Of a stretch of 22,879 nt of DNA, positions 1 through 6,699 are shown piece after piece (position 1 is the stretch's first letter; the number at the start of each line of letters is the position of its first letter). This stretch comes from Nitrosomonadaceae bacterium (lineage in GTDB: Bacteria; Pseudomonadota; Gammaproteobacteria; Burkholderiales; Nitrosomonadaceae), in the NCBI GenBank assembly GCA_919902625.1, contig CAKKRO010000175.1, positions 2,295 through 25,173 of the forward strand, written 5' to 3'. Position numbers and translations under genes: made by a program. The notes beneath the pieces were generated by a model, which did not search any database, had not been told where the DNA came from, and saw only the letters and a list, made by a program, of their open reading frames with translations.

Positions 1-130
1 TCATGACCGTTCCGAGATCACCGGCCCTGCTTTCAGTCCTGATGGCTCCCGCTTGTATTTCAGCTCGCAACGCGGCAAAACCGGGAATTCTGAGGATGGC
101 GTTACGTTTGAAATAACGGGGCCATTTTGA
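1..130 (+). CDS. PhoX/DUF839-family protein, C-terminal end only
   Basis: An open frame enters from the left edge (first full codon at position 2) and stops at 128-130. The 42 residues include GPAFSPDGSRLYFSSQRG and end in FEITGPF. This is the closing beta-propeller blade and tail that I recognise from PhoX/DUF839 proteins, a family of calcium-dependent phosphatases and related beta-propeller proteins, usually exported by Tat. Only the tail is visible, so active-site residues, export signal and true activity cannot be judged. It ends 144 bp before the next gene and is probably a separate transcription unit. Confidence 0.75.
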   Translation, partial: HDRSEITGPAFSPDGSRLYFSSQRGKTGNSEDGVTFEITGPF

Positions 131-274
131 TTGAGTTCCATCATTTACCCCATGTTTTCTCAGGCACTTGATAAATCAGCCCGGCGAACCCATTTAACCA
201 GGAAACTACAATAGTTAGTCTAATGCGATCATAATGTTCATGGCGTGACAGCGTGATAATGAGGGAGAACTGAT

Positions 275-1222
275 TTGGAATTCAAGGATTACTACAAAAC
301 ATTGGGCATTTCACGCGATGCGACTGCGGAAGAAATCAAGAAGGCATTCCGCCGCTTGGCGCGCAAGTATCACCCGGATGTTTCCAAGGAAACAGACGCC
401 GAACACAAAATGAAAGAAGTGAATGAAGCCAATGCGGTACTTTCTGACCCGGAGAAACGCGCTGCTTATGATCAATTAGGACAAGGACGAGGATTTCAGG
501 CAGGCAGCGATTTTCAGCCGCCTCCCGGCTGGGATGCCGGATTTGAATTCAGCGGGCGAGGATTTAATGGTGCTCAGGCTGCGGATTTCAGCGACTTCTT
601 TGCGGAATTGTTCGGCAAGCAGGCTGGAGCTGGCGCCAGACAATCTCATCGCCGGATGCGCGGTGAAGATCATCATGCCAAAATCATGCTCGACCTGGAA
701 GATACTTACCACGGCGCCAGCCGCAGCCTGACCCTGCGTATGCCAAGGCTCGACCATCAGGGGCGCACCCTACTGACCGAACATACCTTGAATGTGCGCA
801 TCCCCAAGGGTGTACATGCAGGCCAGGTAATCCGGCTTGCCGGACAAGGGGGGCCTGGCATAGCCGGTGAAGCTGCCGGAGATTTGTTTCTGGAAGTGCA
901 ATTCCATCCGCATTCACGCTACCGGATTGAGAAAAAGGATGTCTATGCCGCTTTACCGGCTGCACCCTGGGAAGCTGCACTGGGTGCCACAGTCAAAATA
1001 CCGGTACCCGATGGCTTGGTTGAAGTACGGGTTCCAGAAAACTCTCAATCCGGCCGCAAGCTGCGCCTGAAAGGACGCGGCATCCCTGCTGCCATGCCTG
1101 GCGACCTGTATCTGGTGCTGGAAGTTGTGCTGCCGCCCGCTACGACAGAAAAAGCACGTGAGTTTTATCAAACAATGGCGCAGGAATTAGCATTTAATCC
1201 ACGTCAAAATTTGGAGGTTTAA
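275..1222 (+). CDS. cbpA: Curved-DNA-binding protein / DnaJ-type co-chaperone CbpA
   Basis: This is a 315-residue class II J-domain co-chaperone, close to the ~306 residues of E. coli CbpA. Residues 1-70 form the J domain (DYYKTLGI start, HPD at 33-35) that stimulates DnaK ATPase. A Gly/Phe-rich linker covers about 75-120. Two C-terminal substrate-binding beta-sandwich domains follow (LDLEDTYHGASRSL near 140, then VKIPVPDG and KGRGIP). The zinc-finger CxxCxGxG repeats of DnaJ are absent, which separates CbpA from DnaJ. The start is TTG at 275, preceded by gagggag at 261-267; no in-frame ATG lies before the conserved J-domain start. cbpM follows after 3 bp, the classical pair, so translation is likely coupled. 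The protein acts in the cytoplasm or nucleoid. Confidence 0.93.
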   Translation: MEFKDYYKTLGISRDATAEEIKKAFRRLARKYHPDVSKETDAEHKMKEVNEANAVLSDPEKRAAYDQLGQGRGFQAGSDFQPPPGWDAGFEFSGRGFNGAQAADFSDFFAELFGKQAGAGARQSHRRMRGEDHHAKIMLDLEDTYHGASRSLTLRMPRLDHQGRTLLTEHTLNVRIPKGVHAGQVIRLAGQGGPGIAGEAAGDLFLEVQFHPHSRYRIEKKDVYAALPAAPWEAALGATVKIPVPDGLVEVRVPENSQSGRKLRLKGRGIPAAMPGDLYLVLEVVLPPATTEKAREFYQTMAQELAFNPRQNLEV

Positions 1223-1225
1223 GCC

Positions 1226-1543
1226 ATGCCGAACGAAATTGATGCCATTTTACTGGATGACGCCATGCTCAATTTGGATGAACTGGCCAGAAGCTGTCAG
1301 GTTAGCCGTGAATGGGTCATCGAACGCGTTCAATGCGGTCTGTTACTGAATGAAGGTTTAGCCGGCACGAACCCTGCCTCATGGATATTTGATAGCCGCA
1401 GTTTCATGCGTGTCAAAAGGATCATCGCTGTTGAAAGAGATTTCGAATGCAATCCAGAACTAGCCGGTCTGGTCGCAGATCTGATGGAAGAAATCGAATG
1501 GTTACGCGCCCGCCTTGAAGCATCCAAACTGGACGAAGATTGA
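1226..1543 (+). CDS. cbpM: Chaperone modulator CbpM
   Basis: This 105-residue protein directly follows cbpA. CbpM binds the J domain of CbpA and inhibits its co-chaperone and DNA-binding activities (established for E. coli, ~101 residues). The sequence shows the family pattern: an N-terminal MerR-like helical segment (LNLDELARSCQVSREWVIERVQCGLL, about 16-42), a central SRSFMRVKRIIAVERDFECNPELAGLVADL stretch, and a C-terminal coiled helix (MEEIEWLRARLEA). The ATG at 1226 lies four bases after the cbpA stop, with ggaggt at 1213-1218 inside the end of cbpA as its ribosome site. No residue anomalies were seen. Confidence 0.9.
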   Translation: MPNEIDAILLDDAMLNLDELARSCQVSREWVIERVQCGLLLNEGLAGTNPASWIFDSRSFMRVKRIIAVERDFECNPELAGLVADLMEEIEWLRARLEASKLDED

Positions 1544-1559
1544 AAAAGGAAAACTGCCC

Positions 1560-1991
1560 ATGTCTTTACACATCGCGTGCCCCCATTGTCATGCCACCAA
1601 TCGAGTACCCGCAGACCGCCTGGGCGCATCGCCCCAATGCGGAGCCTGCCACCAGCCCTTATTTACTGCACAACCGGTCGAACTGACTGAAAGCCATTTC
1701 AACCGGCATATTGCACATAATGATATTCCGGTGCTGGTTGATTTCTGGGCGCCCTGGTGCGGCCCGTGCCGGATGATGGCACCCGTTTTTGCCAGAGCAG
1801 CTACTCTTCTGGAACCCAAAATGCGCCTGGTTAAAGTCAATACTGAAGAAGAACAAGGATTGGCGGCCCATTACAATATTCGCAGCATTCCGGCCTTGGT
1901 GTTGTTTAAAGGTGGCCGGGAAATTGCCCGGCAATCGGGGGCCATGAGTGAGCAGGATCTGGTGCGCTGGGCACAAACAACCCATCAATAA
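1560..1991 (+). CDS. trxC: Thioredoxin 2 (zinc-binding thioredoxin TrxC)
   Basis: This is a 143-residue cytoplasmic disulfide reductase. The N-terminal zinc module is visible as two CxxC pairs (C7/C10 and C27/C30), which is diagnostic for thioredoxin 2. It is followed by a thioredoxin fold with the active site WCGPC at 66-70 and the cis-proline segment RSIPALVLF. E. coli TrxC has 139 residues. I chose the ATG at 1560 because it puts the first CxxC at residues 7-10 and has the purine-rich aaaaagga at 1543-1550 upstream. An earlier in-frame ATG at 1515 would lie inside cbpM and add 15 unrelated residues. It probably belongs to the cbpA-cbpM transcription unit and links redox repair to protein folding. 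Confidence 0.92.
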   Translation: MSLHIACPHCHATNRVPADRLGASPQCGACHQPLFTAQPVELTESHFNRHIAHNDIPVLVDFWAPWCGPCRMMAPVFARAATLLEPKMRLVKVNTEEEQGLAAHYNIRSIPALVLFKGGREIARQSGAMSEQDLVRWAQTTHQ

Positions 1992-2024
1992 TGTTACATA
2001 CCGATAATGAAGGAACAAACACCC

Positions 2025-3164
2025 ATGCCTGATAACGGATTTCTATCCCGTCTCATCTGGATTTCACTGGCCACTATGATCCTGGTGTTGTTTTACCAAA
2101 GCTTCCCGGATATTTTTCGTCAGATTTCTGACGACCAGGGTAAACCGCAAAGTGCAGAACCACGCATAGTCCAAGCGCGTGGCAATCTGGCTGAAGATGA
2201 AAAAAGCACCATTGCATTATTTGAAAACTCGCGCGACTCGGTGGTATTTATTACCACCCGCCAACGTGTGATGGACGCCTGGACACGCAATATCTTTTCT
2301 GTTCCCAGCGGCACCGGTTCAGGCTTCATCTGGGATGATCACGGGCATATCATTACCAACCTGCATGTGATCAAGGGCGCCAGTGAAGCCACTGTACGCC
2401 TGGCTGATGGGCGCGATTACAAAGCATCTCTGGTGGGCGCCAGCCCGGCACATGACATTGCCGTGCTGAAAATAGGCATCGGCTTTCAACGGCCTGTCCC
2501 TGTTCCCCTGGGTAGCAGCCACGATCTCAAAGTCGGGCAAAAAGTATTCGCTATCGGCAATCCTTTTGGCCTGGATTGGACATTAACCACCGGCATTGTT
2601 TCAGCACTGGACAGATCGCTTCCAAGTGGTGACGGTCGTACCATCGACAATCTGATTCAGACCGATGCGGCCATTAATCCGGGTAATTCCGGCGGCCCGT
2701 TATTGGATTCCGCCGGTCGATTGATCGGCATTAATACCGCGATTTACAGTCCCAGCGGCGCCAGTGCCGGCATTGGTTTTTCCGTACCTGTGGATACCGT
2801 CAACCGGGTGGTTCCTCAAATCATCAGCCGGGGTAAATACATCCGCCCGGCAATGGGCATTACCGTTGATGGGAAGCTTAATAATCGCCTGACAGAACGG
2901 CTGAAAGTAACCGGCGTTATCATATTAAGCGTCAGTCCCGGATCAGCGGCAGATTCCGCCGGCCTTAAAGGCGCGACGATTACACCGGAAGGGAACATCA
3001 TCGCAAATGACATCATCGTGGCACTCGAAAATAAGCCTATCGATTCGGTGGATAAATTACTCGCCCGCATTGATGGCTTTAAAGTGGGCGACACCGTCAA
3101 GATCACCGTACTGCGTAAAGACGAGGAAGTTGAAGTACCCGTTACGTTGCAACCCGGTGAGTAA
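2025..3164 (+). CDS. HtrA-family (S1C) serine protease with one PDZ domain, membrane anchored
   Basis: This 379-residue protein begins with a single N-terminal membrane segment (about residues 7-26, SRLIWISLATMILVLFY) and no cleavage site, so it is likely anchored in the inner membrane facing the periplasm, like DegS. The trypsin-like domain carries the complete triad: His114 (ITNLHVI), Asp144 (HDIAVLKI) and Ser222 (GNSGGPLLD). One PDZ domain covers about 275-372 (MGITVDG ... VITLSVSPGSAA-like region ... VGDTVKITVLR). DegP/DegQ have two PDZ domains, so DegS-like architecture fits best, though orthology is not proven. The start at 2025 is preferred over ATG 2007 because aaggaa at 2010-2015 is correctly placed for it. 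It follows trxC by 33 bp and ends just before a terminator-like hairpin. Confidence 0.88.
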   Translation: MPDNGFLSRLIWISLATMILVLFYQSFPDIFRQISDDQGKPQSAEPRIVQARGNLAEDEKSTIALFENSRDSVVFITTRQRVMDAWTRNIFSVPSGTGSGFIWDDHGHIITNLHVIKGASEATVRLADGRDYKASLVGASPAHDIAVLKIGIGFQRPVPVPLGSSHDLKVGQKVFAIGNPFGLDWTLTTGIVSALDRSLPSGDGRTIDNLIQTDAAINPGNSGGPLLDSAGRLIGINTAIYSPSGASAGIGFSVPVDTVNRVVPQIISRGKYIRPAMGITVDGKLNNRLTERLKVTGVIILSVSPGSAADSAGLKGATITPEGNIIANDIIVALENKPIDSVDKLLARIDGFKVGDTVKITVLRKDEEVEVPVTLQPGE

Positions 3165-3177
3165 ATAAAAGCCGGAT

Positions 3178-3199
3178 GCGGGGGGGATAGACACCCCGC
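3178..3199. terminator. GC-rich hairpin between convergent genes
   Basis: gcgggg at 3178-3183 pairs with ccccgc at 3194-3199 around a 10-base loop. It lies between the HtrA stop (3164) and the stop of the LicD/cytidylyltransferase gene (3199-3201, minus strand). Read on the minus strand, the stem is followed by catccggctttt, giving a short T run. It probably terminates transcripts from both sides, better on the minus strand. Confidence 0.55.
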
Positions 3200-4758
3200 T
3201 ACCCTTTAAAATCCGCTTTCTTACTGCCAACACCTTCCAAAATTCTTGTGACAAGATCTGATGTTGAGATACCGGCAGTATACTCAAGCTCCTGAATCAT
3301 CCGAGCTGGCAATGTTTCACAGAGTTTGTATTTATCCAATTTCTCCTGTTCGGATGCACAAGCAAAGGTATAAATATCAAAGCCATGCTGTTGCATGAAC
3401 TCTTTTGTGACACTCGCCGGCGTATCCGTCATCACGGCATCCACATATTTACAGGCAGCAACAACTGCAGCACGCTCCACTTGTTTCATGACGGGGAGCT
3501 TGCCTTTATTTTCTATAACACGCTCGTCTGAAACCACGCATACCGTCAAATGCGTGCCCAATGCGCGTGCCGCGCGTAAAAAATTCACGTGCCCTTCGTG
3601 AAACAGATCGGCCACCATGCGCGTATACACACGCTGTTGCCGCTGATTCCTGGGCCAAACAGGAATTTCCCGGCCTAAGCGCGTTATCGCCCGTTCCAGC
3701 CATTGCCGGCTGCGTAGCGCCAGCACGTCATCCGGGTCTTTCAATGCAATCTGATGCGCATAACACCATGCTTTAGCGAGATCCCCCAGCAACCAGCGCT
3801 GCACCAGCCGGTGATAAGCATAACAGCGTACCAGCAAGGTAAAGTTTTCCAGATTGAGCGCGGATATCACGGTATCCCAATGGGGATTAGGCGTGCGCCA
3901 GTCGCCATAAAAGGCAGTGAGGATTTTTTCCGGTTGACGCGGAAACCAGACTTCACCGCATTCAGTACCACGCTGCACCAAATCAAATGGAGGAAAAACC
4001 GATACCCGCTGATATTCCGCCGCATGACCAGGCAACGAAAAACCACCGATGATGCGGTGATCTCCATTATCCTGCAGACCACAGACATCCAGTGTAATTC
4101 CTAACTCAGGATGCACATAATCACGATAATTACTATATTCAATGCGCATCGGCGATCTGGCCCACCCTGCTTTCTCCAGCGCAGAGCAACACGCATCCCA
4201 GGATTCCATCCACACCGCGATATCCAGATCCTTGTCAAAATCCAGTAAACATCCGTTACGAACCAGACCCAGTAAAGTGCCTGCAAAAGGAAATGCTGCA
4301 ATTCCCATCGCGGCTAATTCCGCGCAGGTCGTCCACAATAATTTCTCCGCTTTCCCGGAGGCAAATACATTCTCATCGGGCTGCTGTGTTTTCGGTTGCT
4401 TTCGTTGCGGTGGAATCTTTCCTGTTTTGGCCAATGCCATCAGGTGGTCTAGCGCACAGGCAAAATGAGTGTGAGCCGCAGGCAGATCCAATAAAAGAAA
4501 GCTGGCCGTACCCAAAACATGCGCCCAATGGGCTTTATGAAAATCACCTTGTACATGGGCATAGATTTCTGCTGCATAAGCGGGAACATCGGCAGTGCGG
4601 TCAGTACGCATGGCCAGTGAACACCATAATCTCGCCACATCCTGCGATAACGGGTATTCGCTTTTTAATGACCCCAGAATCCCGTCCGCATCATTCAGCT
4701 CGCCGCTAGCGATCAAGTCCTTCGCTTTCAATAACAATACATCAAGCTTTTGGGTCAT
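3199..4758 (-). CDS. LicD-like phosphotransferase fused to a CTP-type nucleotidyltransferase
   Basis: This is a 519-residue soluble protein with three parts. Residues 1-110 are helical and TPR-like (role unknown). Residues about 135-290 resemble the LicD/fukutin-related nucleotidyltransferase fold: FAGTLLGLVRNG at 158-169, then DFDKDLDIAVW at 173-183 with the acidic metal-binding cluster. LicD proteins transfer phosphocholine from CDP-choline to surface glycans. Residues about 375-510 form a cytidylyltransferase domain: RVYTRMVADLFHEGH with HxGH at 387-390, then LPVMKQVERAAVVAACKYVDAV and the closing ISTSDLVTRI at 497-506, as in phosphoethanolamine/phosphocholine or glycerol-phosphate cytidylyltransferases. 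I infer that one chain may make a CDP-linked headgroup and transfer it. The substrate is unknown. The gene is convergent with the HtrA gene and divergent from the RTX gene. The Shine-Dalgarno site before ATG 4758 is weak. No signal peptide or membrane segment was seen. Confidence 0.78.
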   Translation of the reverse strand: MTQKLDVLLLKAKDLIASGELNDADGILGSLKSEYPLSQDVARLWCSLAMRTDRTADVPAYAAEIYAHVQGDFHKAHWAHVLGTASFLLLDLPAAHTHFACALDHLMALAKTGKIPPQRKQPKTQQPDENVFASGKAEKLLWTTCAELAAMGIAAFPFAGTLLGLVRNGCLLDFDKDLDIAVWMESWDACCSALEKAGWARSPMRIEYSNYRDYVHPELGITLDVCGLQDNGDHRIIGGFSLPGHAAEYQRVSVFPPFDLVQRGTECGEVWFPRQPEKILTAFYGDWRTPNPHWDTVISALNLENFTLLVRCYAYHRLVQRWLLGDLAKAWCYAHQIALKDPDDVLALRSRQWLERAITRLGREIPVWPRNQRQQRVYTRMVADLFHEGHVNFLRAARALGTHLTVCVVSDERVIENKGKLPVMKQVERAAVVAACKYVDAVMTDTPASVTKEFMQQHGFDIYTFACASEQEKLDKYKLCETLPARMIQELEYTAGISTSDLVTRILEGVGSKKADFKG

Positions 4759-4818
4759 GAGTTTTTTTATTCACGGGCATTGAATCTACCTCGTTCAAAT
4801 AACCATTGATAATAAACA

Positions 4819-4846
4819 TTGCATTTTAACCATTATTTACTATAAT
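4819..4846 (+). promoter_or_regulatory. Promoter of the RTX gene
   Basis: A perfect -10 box TATAAT lies at 4841-4846, with a weak -35 TTGCAT at 4819-4824 and a 16-base spacer. Its 3' end overlaps the Fur box at 4844-4862, the geometry expected for iron-dependent repression. The implied transcript would have a leader of about 100 bases before the RTX start at 4957. Confidence 0.65.
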
Positions 4847-4862
4847 AGGAATCATTCTCATT
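4844..4862. promoter_or_regulatory. Fur box upstream of the RTX gene
   Basis: AATAGGAATCATTCTCATT matches the common proteobacterial Fur consensus AATGAGAATNATTCTCATT at 16 of 18 defined positions. The two mismatches are at positions 4-5 of the site. It overlaps the -10 box of the RTX promoter, so Fur with ferrous iron would block RNA polymerase. It also lies 86 bp from the start of the divergent LicD-fusion gene and could influence that gene. Confidence 0.75.
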
Positions 4863-4956
4863 ATTGTTTGAATTGTTTAATGAGACAGCGAATTTTCGTA
4901 TCACAATTAAACTCATAAGTTGCTTTAATACACTATATATACCAGGAGACGACATT

Positions 4957-5562
4957 ATGGCAGTAATCAAAACACAACGCCCTAATCTGGGTTCGGGATC
5001 TGTCAAGTTTATCGATGGCATCCCTTTCGATGGGCTCGGATCCGCCGGATTCGGTGACAATGATTTTCTTATTATTGGCGATGAATTAGACAATTTCGAC
5101 CTTATTGGCGGTTCCGGTCACGATGAAATAGAAGGTGGCGGCGGCAATGACATCCTGAAAGGCGGCGCCGGCAATGGCATATTGAAAGGCGGTGACGGCA
5201 ATGACGATCTGGATGGGCAGACAGGAACCGAGAAACTGTTTGGCGGTGCTGGTGATGATATCCTGCGAGTCGGTGACGGTTACGACAGACTGAATGGCGG
5301 TACTGGCAAGGACACTTTCGGTTTTTATGGCGCAGGGCATTTTGAGATTAGCGATTTTACAGTAGGTGAAGATCGCCTGTTCTTTGATTCAGCCACCCTT
5401 GGAATCCATCAACTCTCAGAATTAGTCTCATACATAACAAACGTTATAGATAATGGTAATAACGGGTTTACCGTTGAATTTGTTGGAGGTGCCGCAACCA
5501 TTGAACTGATTGGTGTCAACATCAATAATATTACTGCGGATATGATTATTTTTAATCTTTGA
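4957..5562 (+). CDS. Short RTX (hemolysin-type calcium-binding repeat) secreted protein
   Basis: This acidic, glycine-rich 201-residue protein has RTX nonapeptides at residues about 51-118 (GGSGHDEIE, GGGGNDILK, GGAGNGILK, GGDGNDDLD, GGAGDDILR, GGTGKDTF), which bind calcium in a parallel beta-roll. The C-terminal part (FEISDFTVGEDRLFF ... GVNINNITADMIIF) resembles the type I secretion signal region of RTX proteins. There is no Sec signal, as expected for ABC/MFP/TolC export. No type I exporter genes are in this window. I chose ATG 4957 because ccaggag at 4942-4948 precedes it; an upstream in-frame start lacks an RBS and would begin right at the Fur box and inferred transcription start. The N-terminal 40 residues match no catalytic domain I know. 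Fur control suggests expression under iron limitation. The role is unknown. Confidence 0.85.
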   Translation: MAVIKTQRPNLGSGSVKFIDGIPFDGLGSAGFGDNDFLIIGDELDNFDLIGGSGHDEIEGGGGNDILKGGAGNGILKGGDGNDDLDGQTGTEKLFGGAGDDILRVGDGYDRLNGGTGKDTFGFYGAGHFEISDFTVGEDRLFFDSATLGIHQLSELVSYITNVIDNGNNGFTVEFVGGAATIELIGVNINNITADMIIFNL

Positions 5563-5614
5563 GTAGGCCAAAAGCGAAAAATCACCGCATATTCAATTAC
5601 CTGCTCTAGGTTCT

Positions 5615-5646
5615 TGCCTACTTTCAGCTTTTGCTGGAAGTAGGCA
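5615..5646. terminator. Strong hairpin between the convergent RTX and EAL genes
   Basis: Arms 5615-5628 and 5633-5646 form a 14-bp stem with one G-T wobble around a tttt loop. It sits in the 140-bp gap between the RTX stop (5562) and the EAL gene stop (5703). No long T tract follows on either strand, so it may act as a bidirectional transcript end or mRNA-stabilising stem rather than a textbook intrinsic terminator. Confidence 0.55.
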
Positions 5647-5702
5647 TCAGTCTGTATCAGAACTTCACCCGAATTCTTTTGATCAGCATTGCCCTGTCTT
5701 AT

Positions 5703-6425
5703 TCAGACTGCGATGGTAATAAACCTGTCCCGGTATAGATAGCCCTGAACATAATCGACATTTAACTGTTCTGCAAATAATAGATCGCCCTTATTTTCTA
5801 TCCCCTCCAGAACGATTTGTTTTCCCAAGAGATGTGCATAATCAATGATCGATTTAACTAAATGCAAAAAATCTTCATCCTGTTTTCTGGTAACAACACA
5901 TCGATCCAGTTTTATAAAATCCACCAGTTGTATCACAGTCGTAGAAATCAATGATTGTGGATTAAATACATCATCAATAGCCGTCTGAATTTTGTTCTTG
6001 GATAAGGAATCAATCATTGCCAAACTCATTCTGGCATCATTAATTTCTGAGTTCTCAATCAGTTCGACAATAATATCGTTTTTTGAATGGCTACTAAACA
6101 ACTCAAGAAACGGATTATTTTCTCCTTCAATCCCGCAGGCATAGAATGAATCTTGATCCAAGTTGAGAAAAAGTTTTTTATGATCGGGAGCGTTTAACAA
6201 TTGTAATTTTTTTTGTTCATATTCAACCTGAAATAAGCTCAATGGGCTTTTATGCAATGAATCAAAGACAGCATCTGGCGGTATGGATTTCTTTCCGTCA
6301 TCAAAAAACCTGGCTAGACATTCAAACGCATAAATCTCCTGGTTGATTATATTTATGATGGGTTGATATTCGACGCCATATCTTTTGTTTTCCATTAACT
6401 CAATGAGAAGTAACGAAGGCAACAT
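5703..6425 (-). CDS. EAL-domain-only protein (c-di-GMP phosphodiesterase-like)
   Basis: This 240-residue cytoplasmic protein is a stand-alone EAL domain with no sensor partner. The metal and catalytic residues can be matched: E35 (ECL in place of EAL), N88 (LFLNLD), E121 (VELIEN), D151/D152, K172 (IKLD) and E207 (LEGIEN). However, loop 6, normally DDFGTGYSS, reads DDVFNPQSL, and this loop is important for metal coordination and dimer signalling. The protein may therefore be a weak phosphodiesterase or a c-di-GMP/protein-binding effector. The start is uncertain: ATG 6425 has agga 11-15 bases upstream, while an internal ATG at 6395 would still keep the whole domain. It is AT-richer than its neighbours, convergent with the RTX gene, and follows a 274-bp gap after the multicopper oxidase. 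Confidence 0.82.
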   Translation of the reverse strand: MLPSLLLIELMENKRYGVEYQPIINIINQEIYAFECLARFFDDGKKSIPPDAVFDSLHKSPLSLFQVEYEQKKLQLLNAPDHKKLFLNLDQDSFYACGIEGENNPFLELFSSHSKNDIIVELIENSEINDARMSLAMIDSLSKNKIQTAIDDVFNPQSLISTTVIQLVDFIKLDRCVVTRKQDEDFLHLVKSIIDYAHLLGKQIVLEGIENKGDLLFAEQLNVDYVQGYLYRDRFITIAV

Positions 6426-6699
6426 TTTTTAGAGATCCTGACAGGAAAGCAGCAACGCAAGGAAGAAGAATTTATTCTGAATCGGATAAATTATGAGATG
6501 CAATTTTTGTAATTTGCGGGCGCAGATTCAAGCTCCAAGCACAGCAATAAACCCTGGTGCTTGTATAAATCTTACAACTCGAGAACCAAAAGTCCTTGAA
6601 TTAAAATTATCCAGCAGTCAGGGAACGACACACGGAATCATGGAATCAAATCTTATAGCTTATCCATCCAGATCCCGCAGCCTCCCCATAATTCATTGA
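6426..6699. other. Intergenic region without a supported gene
   Basis: No convincing coding sequence is visible. A 68-codon + strand frame (6493-6699) has no ribosome site and no family resemblance. It contains a 7-bp inverted repeat, caagcac (6536-6542) and gtgcttg (6557-6563), that could end the multicopper oxidase transcript, and a small Fur-like inverted repeat, agaat-tt-attct, at 6467-6478, 42 bp before the EAL gene start. Confidence 0.4.

Noticed and set aside
2007..2024. Upstream ATG for the HtrA-family protease
   Set aside because: The purine-rich aaggaa lies inside this extension and is correctly spaced only for ATG 2025.
3754..4709. Long + strand open frames opposite the LicD-fusion gene
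   Set aside because: They are antisense to a gene with clear domain signatures and have no ribosome sites or family features.
4864..4956. Longer N terminus for the RTX protein
   Set aside because: The upstream start begins immediately after the Fur box, near the inferred transcription start, and lacks a ribosome site; ATG 4957 has ccaggag.
6493..6699. 68-codon + strand open frame between two minus-strand genes
   Set aside because: No ribosome binding site, no recognisable domain, and it fills a region with terminator-like features.
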